Shown here in pieces: positions 25,201-34,702 of a DNA stretch of 57,029 nucleotides. The notes under the pieces are model-generated. The model did no database searches, had not been told where the DNA came from, and saw nothing but the letters and a program-made list of their open reading frames with translations. The DNA lies in NCBI GenBank assembly GCA_040880285.1, contig JBBDIT010000086.1:1-57029 (forward strand), given 5' to 3'. The stretch's first letter is position 1; every line of letters begins with the position of its first letter. Both the position numbers and the translations under genes were made by a program. The stretch comes from JANQJA01 sp040880285. Lineage in GTDB: Bacteria > Pseudomonadota > Gammaproteobacteria > Pseudomonadales > Azotimanducaceae.

Positions 25201-27731
25201 AGCAGGCAAGTCCGCGCCCGATTCAACCCGGGAAATACTTCCAGCGTCATCTCCATCATCTGACGCAGGGGATTTGGTGCACGACCATAGGTAAGGGTCT
25301 TGCGGCCCAGTATCCGGTCACCTTTCCGGGCCAAAAGCGCGGGGCCGCGCCCGGGTTGAATCGAATCGATATGAAGCCGATAAATGATTTCGCGTTTCTC
25401 ACCAGCGTGAGACGCAAGTCTCACGATATCTTTTGCCCTTGCTGCACCGGCATTGAGTTGCATCCAGAAGGATTGCCCATGGTCACGCAACCGGAAAGCC
25501 TGGTAGAGGTCACGCAACCCTCGATTCAGGAACCAGGCAGCCATGGTCCGGCTAATTCGGCGCAATGGGCTCGACCCTTGCCTTGTAAACAGCAGGATCT
25601 CGCCGGAAACCTGCATGGTTACAACTGCCCGGCGCAGCAGTCTCGCCCGAATGGTCTCGTCATCGGCCCCTGAATTCATGATCGCCTCATAACGTCCCGC
25701 CGGGAACAACCGGACCCGACTCGTCGGCGCGATGGTCAGCACCCGCTGGTGCGGATGATGCAGGGCAGAGAGATCGCAGGGCGATGACGCCAGCGTGATT
25801 TCCATGGTGTAGTCCCGGGGCCCCTCACTGGTATCGACCATCAGGTCGCCCACCAGCCGTTCATGCAGTTGGACCTCGGTCCGGCGCCTGGTGGCGCCTG
25901 AAATGATTTGAAAGTCCGGTCTGGCCGGCAGGGTAGTCGGCTTGCCGGAATGACGTTTAAAGCCCCAGATCACGGACAGGCTTTCGACCGCGCGAAGACT
26001 GATCGCTGCGATCGTAAGTGCCGGGTTGACCCCCAAAGCCTTTGGAATAACTGAACCATCCAGTACGCACAAATTGGGATAGTACTCACGACGGTTACCG
26101 ACAAAGACGCGTCCGAGATGATCGACGACGCCTTCCCTCCCCGAGTCCGCCATGGCGCAACCGCCCAGAGGATGGACCGTTAGCAGCGGCCCGGAATTTT
26201 CAGGCGCAAGGTAACCCAATGCATCCGGCAACAACCGCCACAGCGGATTACTGATGACTTTTCCTCCTGCCTCACTATTGGTTACGAGTTCATCCAGCAA
26301 GGTCATCTGTTGACGGAATAATCGGTGTTCGCCCAGGTCAGGCCAGCTTGCATAAGCGGTACCTTCATAAGCTGTACCTTCAGCGTTGCCACCGACGGGT
26401 CGAGGGATCTCACCGCGCGCACCATCATCCCCCATCAATGCGTAAATGGCGGATGCATCCATCGTGTCGCTGTCAATGCTGAATTCATCGGTAAAACCAA
26501 AGCCATCCTGATGTCGCGCCAGCGAAGTTTCGGTCAGATTGTGGATGCTGACACTGGTAGCCAGTACCTGTTCAAACAATTCATACAGCGAGTAGGGAAC
26601 CGCCAATTCCTCCAGCAAAATGCCGCGGTCATCACGGTAATCAATACAACCGGTGATGGTCGGGCCGATGTCAAAGGTCACATCAAACTCGCCAGGCTGT
26701 CGCGCAATCGCCTTGACCAGCGCTTTCTGGCCGTAACCAAATGCCAGCAGGTCACCGTTCATGGAAAAGCCCTTACCGAGTACCGGTGAAAACCCAAGCT
26801 CCTGGTGCTCGGAACGCATCAGCAATTCGGTCGATCCGAACGTGCCAGCAGCGATGATCAGATAGCGGCACCGAATCGTTACCGGCGCCTGCAATCGATT
26901 CGCCAGATCCTCATTGGTGAACCCGGCGTCGACACACCAGGTCGGGTTATGGTGATGGGTCTTTTCCTGCCAGAACTTTAGAACCGTGGCACCCGTGAAA
27001 CACTCCACCTGGTCATTGAGTTCCATGGCGCGAGCCAGCAAAGAAATGTCGAGAGAAAGTTTTGCGCCGAAGTTACAGCCTGTGACGCAATTCCCACACA
27101 AGGTACAGGCCGGCTGTTCATCTCCAGCATCTGTCGCGATGGTAATGGGGACCCGGTTTGCACTCGAGAGTCGATTGAGCGCTTCAAACTTGGTCACCCG
27201 ATGAGGTAACGGGCGCGCACGAAGCAGTGCTTCGCAGGTTTCAAAGTGGCTTTCGAGCGACTGATAATCCATGTCAGCTGGCCAGCCCGTATCGAATACC
27301 GCTGGACGTGGTCTCAACATGACACCGGCATTAATGAGTGAACCACCACCGAGGCCATTGGCCACGATGCTGGTGATCCCGGGACCGAAACGGATGTCAA
27401 AAAGTCCTTCCTGACTACCTTGCGCTTTGCTGGATCCAGGCAATGCCCAGCGGAGTTGCGGCACAAGATCACCGGGATCTGCCGGGAACATTCCATTCAG
27501 GTATTCGCCGCCCCGCTCGAGAATGGCAACCGACAGCGGCTTGCCATCCACTGCTTTGCCCGCCAGGTGATAAGCGGCAACGGCTGCACCATAGCCACTA
27601 CCGACGATCACCACATCAAAATCCAGCGCTGTTGCGTCGTCTTTACCCTCACAGCGAACCGCAAGCTCTTCGAACCCCTGGGACAGCCAGTGTCTGGCCG
27701 GAGTGTCAGGATCGGGCTTTGTCGAATTCAT
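22263..27731 (-). CDS. GMC oxidoreductase / alpha-beta hydrolase / PhoD-type phosphatase fusion
   Basis: 1822 aa from ATG 27731 (an in-frame TTG 6 bases upstream is possible). Residues ~38-590 are a cholesterol-oxidase-like GMC domain: FAD motif VGSGYGAA, then a cysteine-rich CTLCGNCVTGC with NFGAK, and the C-terminal HPLGGCAM and GVNPALTIAA. A linker of ~330 residues follows with a lipase-type beta domain and a hydrophobic segment. Residues ~935-1270 are an alpha/beta hydrolase (LLHGYSASG, DLRSS) with nucleophile Cys1032 in AHCMGA in place of the usual Ser. Residues ~1470-1822 are a PhoD-like metallophosphatase (FASCQF, LLGDQVY, MLDDHEIGDNW, LSGDEHRA). No signal peptide. It may act on sterol-like or lipid substrates. 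Confidence 0.85.
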   Translation of the reverse strand: MNSTKPDPDTPARHWLSQGFEELAVRCEGKDDATALDFDVVIVGSGYGAAVAAYHLAGKAVDGKPLSVAILERGGEYLNGMFPADPGDLVPQLRWALPGSSKAQGSQEGLFDIRFGPGITSIVANGLGGGSLINAGVMLRPRPAVFDTGWPADMDYQSLESHFETCEALLRARPLPHRVTKFEALNRLSSANRVPITIATDAGDEQPACTLCGNCVTGCNFGAKLSLDISLLARAMELNDQVECFTGATVLKFWQEKTHHHNPTWCVDAGFTNEDLANRLQAPVTIRCRYLIIAAGTFGSTELLMRSEHQELGFSPVLGKGFSMNGDLLAFGYGQKALVKAIARQPGEFDVTFDIGPTITGCIDYRDDRGILLEELAVPYSLYELFEQVLATSVSIHNLTETSLARHQDGFGFTDEFSIDSDTMDASAIYALMGDDGARGEIPRPVGGNAEGTAYEGTAYASWPDLGEHRLFRQQMTLLDELVTNSEAGGKVISNPLWRLLPDALGYLAPENSGPLLTVHPLGGCAMADSGREGVVDHLGRVFVGNRREYYPNLCVLDGSVIPKALGVNPALTIAAISLRAVESLSVIWGFKRHSGKPTTLPARPDFQIISGATRRRTEVQLHERLVGDLMVDTSEGPRDYTMEITLASSPCDLSALHHPHQRVLTIAPTSRVRLFPAGRYEAIMNSGADDETIRARLLRRAVVTMQVSGEILLFTRQGSSPLRRISRTMAAWFLNRGLRDLYQAFRLRDHGQSFWMQLNAGAARAKDIVRLASHAGEKREIIYRLHIDSIQPGRGPALLARKGDRILGRKTLTYGRAPNPLRQMMEMTLEVFPGLNRARTCLLAMDPRYLARISVPLLGVTRQTNLPATIVAFVGLAGYVLRMILTIHALTFRLPDRPTRPPLRRLPGPLPGVGVFEQYPLTVKAAEDDANEAPILLSRYQRRGARPLMLLHGYSASGTTFAHEALRPSFAAYLWHQGWDVWVVDLRSSAGLASSTRAWTFEEIANADIPLAVDHIFHATGGLKISVVAHCMGAAMFSMAVLSKDHRDYPLRNVMKDRIDRVVMTQIGPGMIFSAGNTFRAYVVSYLKPFLPLARFDFRVDAPDSLANQVIDRLLNLLPYPEEEFAIENPAWPPWKRTEFVGLRHRMDLLYGRDFSLGNVQAGFLEHLDAQFGPLNLDTLSQVIAFARWRNITDKRGRNLYFHRKRLQDRWTFDTLSLHGADNGLSSIATLSRNKRILRDAGVNYQTKLLPGFGHQDIWASPDSEKRVFKEIHAFLAGSPQVRATTRTGSRLPIRPLLAAPPFLGPVLSLNPDRPDEVFAKIGNNPNLGPPQYILVLGVEQAGSHYRTAGFNLEDGDLKRSIQIVPTPRLDDNGMIDLAIRVPDDSPDLLVLMVHDEHPDLLSGSFGEPPFSLDHRHRFLSDTGAESEPGADARLRDAVCAVMDKAASRLTPAVIPARTVAYRQNQEGGRSDVCVVFASCQFASTVFDKEVAWASYNRLARRLDEDRSFAPGLLLLLGDQVYVDPTAGFADPRQDYDKYIKPHIAFLSNDAVQKVLSSIPTYMMLDDHEIGDNWQPNELDAANLTRKQQGESAFRSFQFNSLGLRDPDGFWGEVSKSPIPVFMLNTRTEREPRTLGNLEHARLISDTQLAAVTGWLGRQAPGAPKIVTFSSLPLPRHRPQEQFALAAIHADGVDGYPATLDALLSYIAEQRLGRIVFLSGDEHRAITARIRLLEGSKVVAEVVSIQTTALYSPFPFANAVAADFVTRDRFEFGDGRYLCEVDARVHSPGEGFTILNFKQEGKGWQLNGTFEATAETFCFTL

Positions 27732-27737
27732 TAGCAA

Positions 27738-29510
27738 TCACGAATGACCAACGGCTTCGGCGATTCTCTTCTCGAGATCAGCAACATTGACCGGTTTATG
27801 CAGGATCATGAGACCACTTCGGTGCGCCAGCTGAATTTGTTCTGCACTGGTATCACCGGTAATCAGGATCGCTGGCAAGTCTCCGCATACCTGCCTGATC
27901 CGCTTGATCGCATCGATTCCTGACTCGACCCCAAGACGCCAATCCGAGACCACGATATCGGGTGCCATGTCAGCTGCACAGGCCATTGCCCCGGTAATAT
28001 CAGTCGCGACCTGGACGCCGGCCCCATGATTACCGAGAAGCGCGGTCATGGCGGCACCGACAGCGGCATCGTCGTCGATCACCAATACACTAACCCCCTC
28101 AAGCCGCATCATTTCAGTCACCTCCATCGATTCCGTTCCGGATGCTTCCAGTGTTAGTGAGATTTCTATGCAGGTCCCCTCACCCCTGGCTGACTCAAGT
28201 GTCATGGGAGAGCCCAGCAATGAAAGCAGCCGCGTCACAATCGAAAGACCCAGCCCGAGCCCTTGCCGCGAGGCCCCGTATTCCTGGGACACCTGATAGA
28301 ACTCACTGAAAATGTTGGCCTGCTCGGACTCCTCGATACCAATGCCGGTGTCTGCGATGGAGAGCAGACATTGCTCGCCGGTGCGTCGCGTCCGGATCGT
28401 GATAGATCCCGTCTCGGTATAACGCACTGCATTGTTGAGCAGATTCCTGACAACCCGTTCAAGCAACAACTTGTCACTGATCACGTTGTAATCATCCGGC
28501 GTATCCAAATGAAGAGATAATCCTTTCGCCAGTGCCAGTTGCTCAAAATCGCGACCAATGCGACGCAACATGCTGGTCAGGTCGATGACTTCAAACTCCG
28601 GCGTCACGACACCAGCATCCAGTCGACTGATATCGAGCAGTGAGTCCAACTGATTCGCAAGGACGGTTATTGATTCATCAATATTGTTGGCCAGGTCCCT
28701 GGCATTCTCTGGCAGTGGCTGCATTTTGAGTGCCGCGCCAAACAGCGACAACGCATGAATCGGCTGTCTCAGGTCGTGACTGGCGGAAGCCAGGAAGCGC
28801 GTCTTGGCACGGTCTGCAACCGCCGCATCCCGTAACGCCTGCTGCAATTGCTGGTTCAATTCTTCCTGGTGTTTCCTGATGCGGATCGCTTCAATAAACT
28901 GGCGATTGGTGTCACGGGCCAGCAATAAAAGGACACTGGCGAATACCAGAATGGAGAGCGCCAGGCCCAAATTGGTCGGTGACGACATGGGTTCATCACC
29001 GGATGTCGCCCACAGCACCACCAGCGGCGGAAAGATAGGCAGGAAATAAGCGAGATAGATTTTACGATCACCTGCGGTGGTCGCGATCGCCGCTACCGCC
29101 AGACCCGCCAGAATCAGCGACTGGATGGCTCGTTCAACGTCGCTCATCAGGGGAAAATAGTACAGTGAGCTGGCATGCACGACGCCGTTGAGACCGCTCA
29201 GGACCACCGCAATATTGAGGCGAAATTCAAAGGACCGGTTCGTCATATCCGGCAATCGGCCCAGGACCACGAACCTCAGTGCCAGCACTGCAATCACGGC
29301 CCCAAGCCAGATGGCCCAGCCAAAACCCGAATAGGAATAGATCAGGGCCGCAACCAGAACCAACACGCCGAATATGGCCAGTGGCAACCTTCGCGCCTGG
29401 GTGGCAAGCAGATTCAGTAACTCTTCTTCGGGGCTTTTGACCGCATCAACGGTAGCAACAGTACCCGCACCGACCACTCCTGTAGTCATCGCCATGTCCT
29501 TTGAGTCCAT
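27738..29510 (-). CDS. Hybrid sensor histidine kinase with C-terminal receiver
   Basis: 590 aa. About six hydrophobic segments in residues 40-205 form the membrane sensor. Coiled-coil-like sequence then leads to the H box ASHDLRQP (phospho-acceptor H245), N box NNAVRYTETG, G1 DTGIGI and G2 GLGLGLSIV. A receiver domain follows (residues ~465-585) with phospho-acceptor D523 (VVSDWRLG), the acidic pair in IDDDA and the Lys of HKPVN. No separate response-regulator gene is adjacent. It lies immediately upstream of the large GMC fusion with a 6-base gap, so the two are probably cotranscribed. Confidence 0.9.
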   Translation of the reverse strand: MDSKDMAMTTGVVGAGTVATVDAVKSPEEELLNLLATQARRLPLAIFGVLVLVAALIYSYSGFGWAIWLGAVIAVLALRFVVLGRLPDMTNRSFEFRLNIAVVLSGLNGVVHASSLYYFPLMSDVERAIQSLILAGLAVAAIATTAGDRKIYLAYFLPIFPPLVVLWATSGDEPMSSPTNLGLALSILVFASVLLLLARDTNRQFIEAIRIRKHQEELNQQLQQALRDAAVADRAKTRFLASASHDLRQPIHALSLFGAALKMQPLPENARDLANNIDESITVLANQLDSLLDISRLDAGVVTPEFEVIDLTSMLRRIGRDFEQLALAKGLSLHLDTPDDYNVISDKLLLERVVRNLLNNAVRYTETGSITIRTRRTGEQCLLSIADTGIGIEESEQANIFSEFYQVSQEYGASRQGLGLGLSIVTRLLSLLGSPMTLESARGEGTCIEISLTLEASGTESMEVTEMMRLEGVSVLVIDDDAAVGAAMTALLGNHGAGVQVATDITGAMACAADMAPDIVVSDWRLGVESGIDAIKRIRQVCGDLPAILITGDTSAEQIQLAHRSGLMILHKPVNVADLEKRIAEAVGHS

Positions 29511-29577
29511 TCTGTCGGGTGTGACTACCAGCCAATGTAAATAAACTACCGGTCAATTGTCCACCCTAACTTTCGCC

Positions 29578-29629
29578 GGCACCGATCACAGGCACCGATC
29601 ACAGGCACCGATCACAGGCACCGATCAAG
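29578..29629. repeat. 13-bp tandem repeat (four copies) between the kinase and SDR genes
   Basis: Unit GGCACCGATCACA at 29578, 29591 and 29604 identical, and a fourth copy at 29617 differing in the last two bases. It lies 67 bases upstream of the kinase ATG and just downstream of the SDR stop, so it may shape the kinase promoter or the SDR transcript end. Confidence 0.9.
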
Positions 29630-29649
29630 AGTGCACCGGCCGGGTAACG

Positions 29650-30513
29650 TTATAACTCAAGGCCCGAGAGCTTCGAGGCCCTGGCCTTCCACTCATCAAT
29701 CGGTAGTTCATCTCCCATGACCGCAATCCACTCTTCAACATTGTGAATATCCCGAAAACCCACGATGCCTGCCGCATCCGGTCCTGCCAGATGGCGCAAT
29801 TGAAATTCATTACTTTCGATCACATGCTTGATCTTTTCTGCCACAACATTGGGTTGGGTCCCGGCCCGGATCCCGGCCTCGAAAAATAAACCCATGCGCT
29901 CCCACTGCTGCAGATAAGGCGTGGTCAAATCCTGCGGTGCAAATTGTTCGAGCATGGGGGTAATGACAATGCCCGGTTCTACGGTACAAACGCGAATGCC
30001 AAAGGGTCTCAACTCCTGGGCCAGAATCTCCGATGCGGCTTCGAGCGCTACCTTTGATGAACTGTAGGCAAATTGCGGCGAGACCGACACCCGGCCCGCT
30101 ACTGAAGTCACATTGACGATACAACCAGATCCACGCTTGCGCATATGGGGTATCACCTTTTGGGTGAGGTCCATCGCTCCAAAAAAATTGGTATCGAATA
30201 TTTTTCGCAACATCTCGGTGGAAGTCTCTTCGACTGAGGCAGCGCCTCCCACGCCCGCATTGTTGATCAGCACATCGATGTGCCCTGCCGCTTCAAGTAC
30301 TGCCTCTACTGCGGCCCGGTTAGAGTCCGGATCGGTCACATCCTGTTGCAGTACCTGCAGGCCAAGCGACTCTTTGGCCGCGGCCTCAAGCAGGTTGGTA
30401 TGGTTCTCAGGGGTGCGCATCGTGGCAAATACCTCATAGCCGGCCCTGGCCAGATACAAGGCGGTTTCATTACCGATACCCGTGCTGGTGCCTGTTAAAA
30501 GGACTGTGGACAT
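29650..30513 (-). CDS. SDR-family oxidoreductase
   Basis: 287 aa. Cofactor motif TGTSTGIG (8-15), NNAG (~90), catalytic Ser in VTSVAG, Y-x3-K in YSSSK, and PG following the sixth strand (EPGIVITP). An Arg after the second strand (ATMRT) suggests NADP. The longer C-terminal region (~205-287) resembles 17-beta-hydroxysteroid-dehydrogenase-like or retinol-dehydrogenase-like SDRs. AGGA lies 7 bases before the ATG. Divergent from yejA; substrate unknown. Confidence 0.88.
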   Translation of the reverse strand: MSTVLLTGTSTGIGNETALYLARAGYEVFATMRTPENHTNLLEAAAKESLGLQVLQQDVTDPDSNRAAVEAVLEAAGHIDVLINNAGVGGAASVEETSTEMLRKIFDTNFFGAMDLTQKVIPHMRKRGSGCIVNVTSVAGRVSVSPQFAYSSSKVALEAASEILAQELRPFGIRVCTVEPGIVITPMLEQFAPQDLTTPYLQQWERMGLFFEAGIRAGTQPNVVAEKIKHVIESNEFQLRHLAGPDAAGIVGFRDIHNVEEWIAVMGDELPIDEWKARASKLSGLEL

Positions 30514-30577
30514 GGATGGCTCCTAATTTGTTATTGTTAACTGGCAAAGGTAGCACAGGTTCCAGGCCGATCAACCT

Positions 30578-32551
30578 ATGATCCAGACATCCCTGAGAGA
30601 TACGATGGGCAGTGGCGTAACACGGCCCAGGTTCCTTCCACGATTATTTCGATGCCGGGCGCTAGCCGGAATGATTCTTCTGGCGTGCGCGGTTCCCGTC
30701 CCGGCAGAAGATCGCGCAGAATCCCAGGGCCTGGTCTATGACTACGACCACGCATTCTCCTTGCACTGGGAGCCGAAGTATTCCGCCGGGTTTACCCACT
30801 TCGATCACTTCAATCCGGATGCCCCACGCGGTGGCGAGATTCGCGTGCCCATACTCGGCACCTGGGACAGCTTCAATTCGTTTATTGACCGGGGCCGCCA
30901 GGCGGCCGGAATGTCGTTCCTGAGCCCGCGCGACAATCTCTACTATGACCGCCTGTTAACCTCCGCTGCCGATGAACCTTCCAGCCAGTATGGTCGACTG
31001 GCAGAGGGTATCAAGGTTGCCGACGATGCGTCCTTCATCGCGTTCAAGCTGCGTGAATTCGCGACCTGGCATGATGGCAGACCGATCACCGTCGACGACG
31101 TGATGTTTTCCTTCGAACAGTACAAGGAAAACGGTTCCGCATGGCTCAAGACCATGATTGCCGACGTGGATCGCATCGAGAAAATCGGGCCGTGGGAAGT
31201 GCAATACGTCATGAAACAGGGCATCACACCCAACCCCAGCCTGACCAGTGCAATCGGTGCCATGCCCGTGATTCCAAAACACTATTGGGAATCACGTGAC
31301 CTCAGCAAAACCACCATTGAGGTGCCGCTCGGCAGCGGCCCTTACCGCATCAAGGAATTTCGACTTGGGCGTTACGTCGTCTACGAACGCGACGATAACT
31401 ACTGGGGCAATGATATTCCCACCATGAAAGGCCGGTTCAATTTTAAAGAGATCAAGTACGATTACTTCCGTGACACTCAGGTCCGGCTCGAAGCGCTGCG
31501 CGGCCACCTGGTCGATGTGTATGAGGACACCAGTGCGAAAAACTGGAATGTCGAATACGATTTCCCGGCGGCCGATGCCGGCTACTTCAAGAAACGAATG
31601 TTCAAAAGCACAAGTCCCCAGGGCCTGTCCTGGCCGATATTCTGGAACTTGCGCAAGGAACGGTTCCAGGATATTCGCGTCAGAGAGGCGCTGTTGCTGC
31701 TTTATGACTTCGAGTTTATCAATCGGGTATTGAATTACGACTTCTATGAGCGTGGCCGCAGCCTGTTCCATGGGGCAAGGGAGATGGAACAAGCCGGTAT
31801 ACCCACCGGCAAGGAACTGGAATTACTTGAGCCATTTCGAGACCAGCTCCCGCCGCGCATGTTTGCAGAACCCTACCAGCCACCGGTCAATGATGGCTAT
31901 GGCATTGAACGTGAGCATGTCGAACGTGCCATTGAACTGTTTGCCGAAGCCGGCTGGATTATCCGTGACAAGAAACTGGTCAATGCAGAGACCGGCGAGA
32001 TCTTCAAGATTGATTTTATCTTTGTCGCCCATACCCTGTCGCGATCGGTATTGCCGTATATCGACCAGCTGAATCGGATTGGTATTGAGACCAGCGTGCG
32101 TGTGCCCGAAGTATCCAATTGGCTATACCGGATGCAAACCAGTAATTTCGACGCAAGTGCAGCGCATATGTATCCGTACCGGACACCGGGCATCGCGTTG
32201 CGGAATCATTTCGGCAGTGCCAGCGCCGAACTCGGGTTTGGAGTCAACTGGGGTTACGTCAAACATCCCGCCATTGATGCGATGGCCGAACAGGTTATCG
32301 CGGCCCGCAGCCTTGAAACCTTCCTTGCCGCGATCAACGCGGCCGACCGCATTATTATGAGTGAGTACTACTTTATACCCGTGTCTGCCAACGCCGGTTC
32401 GCCGATGGTGTACTGGGACAAGTTCGACTGGGTCGATGTGGGCCCACTCGAACGGGTGCCGCACCTGGACGGCTGGTGGTACAACGAGGAAAAGGCTGCC
32501 CGCATTCGTGCTGGCCTGGCTGATTCGGAAGCACAGGAAGCACAGGAGTAA
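30578..32551 (+). CDS. yejA: YejA-like ABC transporter periplasmic substrate-binding protein
   Basis: 657 aa, or 648 from the second ATG at 30605. An N-terminal signal peptide (RALAGMILLACAVPVPA) precedes the SBP family 5 (oligopeptide/nickel) fold, with SLHWEPKYSAGFTHFDHFNPDAPRGG, the YejA-type start of the mature protein. In E. coli YejABEF imports microcin C and related peptides; other members import longer peptides. The C terminus ends with a short in-frame repeat (EAQEAQE). The permease gene follows 3 bases later. Confidence 0.88.
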   Translation: MIQTSLRDTMGSGVTRPRFLPRLFRCRALAGMILLACAVPVPAEDRAESQGLVYDYDHAFSLHWEPKYSAGFTHFDHFNPDAPRGGEIRVPILGTWDSFNSFIDRGRQAAGMSFLSPRDNLYYDRLLTSAADEPSSQYGRLAEGIKVADDASFIAFKLREFATWHDGRPITVDDVMFSFEQYKENGSAWLKTMIADVDRIEKIGPWEVQYVMKQGITPNPSLTSAIGAMPVIPKHYWESRDLSKTTIEVPLGSGPYRIKEFRLGRYVVYERDDNYWGNDIPTMKGRFNFKEIKYDYFRDTQVRLEALRGHLVDVYEDTSAKNWNVEYDFPAADAGYFKKRMFKSTSPQGLSWPIFWNLRKERFQDIRVREALLLLYDFEFINRVLNYDFYERGRSLFHGAREMEQAGIPTGKELELLEPFRDQLPPRMFAEPYQPPVNDGYGIEREHVERAIELFAEAGWIIRDKKLVNAETGEIFKIDFIFVAHTLSRSVLPYIDQLNRIGIETSVRVPEVSNWLYRMQTSNFDASAAHMYPYRTPGIALRNHFGSASAELGFGVNWGYVKHPAIDAMAEQVIAARSLETFLAAINAADRIIMSEYYFIPVSANAGSPMVYWDKFDWVDVGPLERVPHLDGWWYNEEKAARIRAGLADSEAQEAQE

Positions 32552-32554
32552 CCC

Positions 32555-33643
32555 GTGGCCCACTACCTACTGCGGCGCCTGCTGCTGATCATTCCTACCC
32601 TGCTCGGCATCATGACGATCAATTTTGTGATCGTGCAATTTGCGCCTGGTGGACCCGTGGAACAGATCATTGCGGAAATACGAGTGGGTCAGGTCTCAAC
32701 CACGGGTCGAATCAGTGGTGGCGAGGCAACAGGCGCGCAATCGGCAAGCCAGGGTGATGGCGGCTACAGTGGCGCCGAGGGATTGCCGCCGGAACTGATT
32801 GCCGAACTGGAAAAACAATTCGGGTTTGACAAGCCGGCCCACGAGCGATTTCTGATGATGTTGTGGAGTTACCTGCGCTTCGACTTCGGGGAAAGTTACT
32901 TCCAGGGCCGACCGGTGCTGGACCTGATATTAGAGGCCATGCCGGTGTCTATATCGCTCGGGCTCTGGTCGACGCTGTTTATCTACCTGCTCTCCATTCC
33001 GGTTGGCATCACCAAAGCAGTACGTGATGGCACCCGGTTTGACGCCTGGACCAGTGCGCTCATTTTCACCGGCTATGCGATTCCGGGATTCCTGTTCGCC
33101 ATTTTGTTGATCGTACTGTTCGCCGGTGGCAGCTATTGGGACATCTTCCCCATGCGCGGTCTGACCTCGGAAGGCTGGGAAGATCTGTCATTGGTGGATC
33201 GCATCATCGATTACTTCTGGCACCTGGCGCTGCCGCTCACCGCGCTCACCATCGGCGGTTTCGCAACCCTCACCATGCTCACAAAAAACTCGTTCCTGGA
33301 AGAAATCAATAAACAATTCGTATTGACGGCACGCGCCAAGGGCCTGACGGAAAACCGGGTGTTGTATGGACATGTGTTCAGGAACGCGATGCTGATCGTG
33401 ATCGCGGGTTTCCCGAGCGCCTTTATCGGGATCCTGTTTACCGGTGCGCTCTTGATCGAAGTGATCTTCTCACTGGATGGCATGGGACTACTGGGCTATG
33501 ACGCCGTCATTAAACGGGACTACCCGATCCTGTTTGGCACCGTCTTTATATTCACCCTGGTTGGCCTTTTCACCCAGCTCATTGGTGACATCTGTTACAC
33601 CCTGGTCGACCCCCGGATCGACTTTGAGAGCCGCGAGATATGA
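32555..33643 (+). CDS. yejB: YejB-like ABC transporter permease
   Basis: 362 aa. Six transmembrane segments with the long periplasmic loop after TM1 (residues ~40-105) typical of YejB/DppB-like permeases. The cytoplasmic EAA loop is EEINKQFVLTARAKGLTENRVLYGHVFRNA, where the ATPase would dock. Ends with DPRIDFESREI as in YejB. It overlaps yejE by 4 bases. Confidence 0.9.
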   Translation: MAHYLLRRLLLIIPTLLGIMTINFVIVQFAPGGPVEQIIAEIRVGQVSTTGRISGGEATGAQSASQGDGGYSGAEGLPPELIAELEKQFGFDKPAHERFLMMLWSYLRFDFGESYFQGRPVLDLILEAMPVSISLGLWSTLFIYLLSIPVGITKAVRDGTRFDAWTSALIFTGYAIPGFLFAILLIVLFAGGSYWDIFPMRGLTSEGWEDLSLVDRIIDYFWHLALPLTALTIGGFATLTMLTKNSFLEEINKQFVLTARAKGLTENRVLYGHVFRNAMLIVIAGFPSAFIGILFTGALLIEVIFSLDGMGLLGYDAVIKRDYPILFGTVFIFTLVGLFTQLIGDICYTLVDPRIDFESREI

Positions 33644-34692
33644 ACAAAGTGACCTCGCGCCGGTGGCGAAACTTCAAAGCCAACAAGAGAGGCTACTACT
33701 CGCTGTGGATTTTCCTGACGTTGTTCGGTCTGTCCCTGTTCGCAGAATTCATTGCCAATGACCGGCCCATCCTGATGATGCACAACGATCAATTGTTTTT
33801 CCCGGTGCTGATCAATTACACGGAAGCTGATCTGGGTGGCGAACATGAAATGCACGCTGACTTTGCCGATCCGTATGTTCGCGAACTGGTCGACGAGCCA
33901 GATAGCTGGCAAATCTGGCCGCTCATCCCGTTTCGCTATGACACCATAGACTACCAACTACCCGATCCCGCACCGGCACCACCCTCGTCGCGGCACATGC
34001 TCGGAACAGACGATGGTGCCAAGGATACCGCCGCGCGCCTCATCTACGGCTTTCGATTGTCGGTCACCTTCGGCCTTGCCCTGACGGTTCTTGCATCCTG
34101 CATCGGTATCTTTATCGGCGCGATCCAGGGCTACTTTGGCGGCAATGTTGATTTGATCGGCCAACGACTGGTCGAAATCTGGCAAGGCCTGCCCATCCTG
34201 TTTGTGCTCATTATCCTGGCGAGTATCGTTGAACCCAACTTTATGTGGCTGCTACTCATCCTTTTGTTATTCAGTTGGACGGCGCTCGTCGGCGTGGTCA
34301 GGGCAGAGTTCCTGCGGGTTCGGAATTTCGAATTTGTGCGGGCAGCACGCGCGCTCGGCGTTTCCAACCTGATTATTATGTGGCGCCACGTGTTGCCAAA
34401 CGCCATGGTGGCAACGCTGACCTTCCTGCCCTTCATTCTCAATGGTTCTATCACCACGTTGACGGCCCTGGATTTTCTCGGCTTCGGGTTACCGCCAGGG
34501 TCGGCCTCCCTCGGTGAGCTCCTGGCCCAGGGGCAAGCCAACGTACGTGCCCCCTGGCTGGGCTTGACCGGCTTTTTCACGCTCGCGGTAACCCTGGTGT
34601 TGCTGATCTTCATTGGCGAGGCAGTGCGGGATGCGTTTGATCCACGTAAGCTGGTTCAGAGTGACGAGATGCTCGGTGTACACGCGGGTTGA
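33640..34692 (+). CDS. yejE: YejE-like ABC transporter permease
   Basis: 350 aa. The YejE hallmarks are present: WRNFKANKRGYYSLWIF at the N terminus, a long periplasmic segment (~42-135, LGTDDGAKD), five to six membrane helices and an EAA loop RVRNFEFVRAARALGVSNLIIMWRHVLPNA. The ATPase subunit YejF, usually the next gene, is missing here; after a short repeat region comes an unrelated MFS transporter. Confidence 0.9.
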   Translation: MNKVTSRRWRNFKANKRGYYSLWIFLTLFGLSLFAEFIANDRPILMMHNDQLFFPVLINYTEADLGGEHEMHADFADPYVRELVDEPDSWQIWPLIPFRYDTIDYQLPDPAPAPPSSRHMLGTDDGAKDTAARLIYGFRLSVTFGLALTVLASCIGIFIGAIQGYFGGNVDLIGQRLVEIWQGLPILFVLIILASIVEPNFMWLLLILLLFSWTALVGVVRAEFLRVRNFEFVRAARALGVSNLIIMWRHVLPNAMVATLTFLPFILNGSITTLTALDFLGFGLPPGSASLGELLAQGQANVRAPWLGLTGFFTLAVTLVLLIFIGEAVRDAFDPRKLVQSDEMLGVHAG

Positions 34693-34702
34693 GCCGCCGC
34701 CC

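Noticed and set aside
24639..25673. 344-codon plus-strand reading frame inside the GMC fusion
   Set aside because: Antisense to a gene with strong family motifs; the translation has no recognisable domain and unnatural composition.
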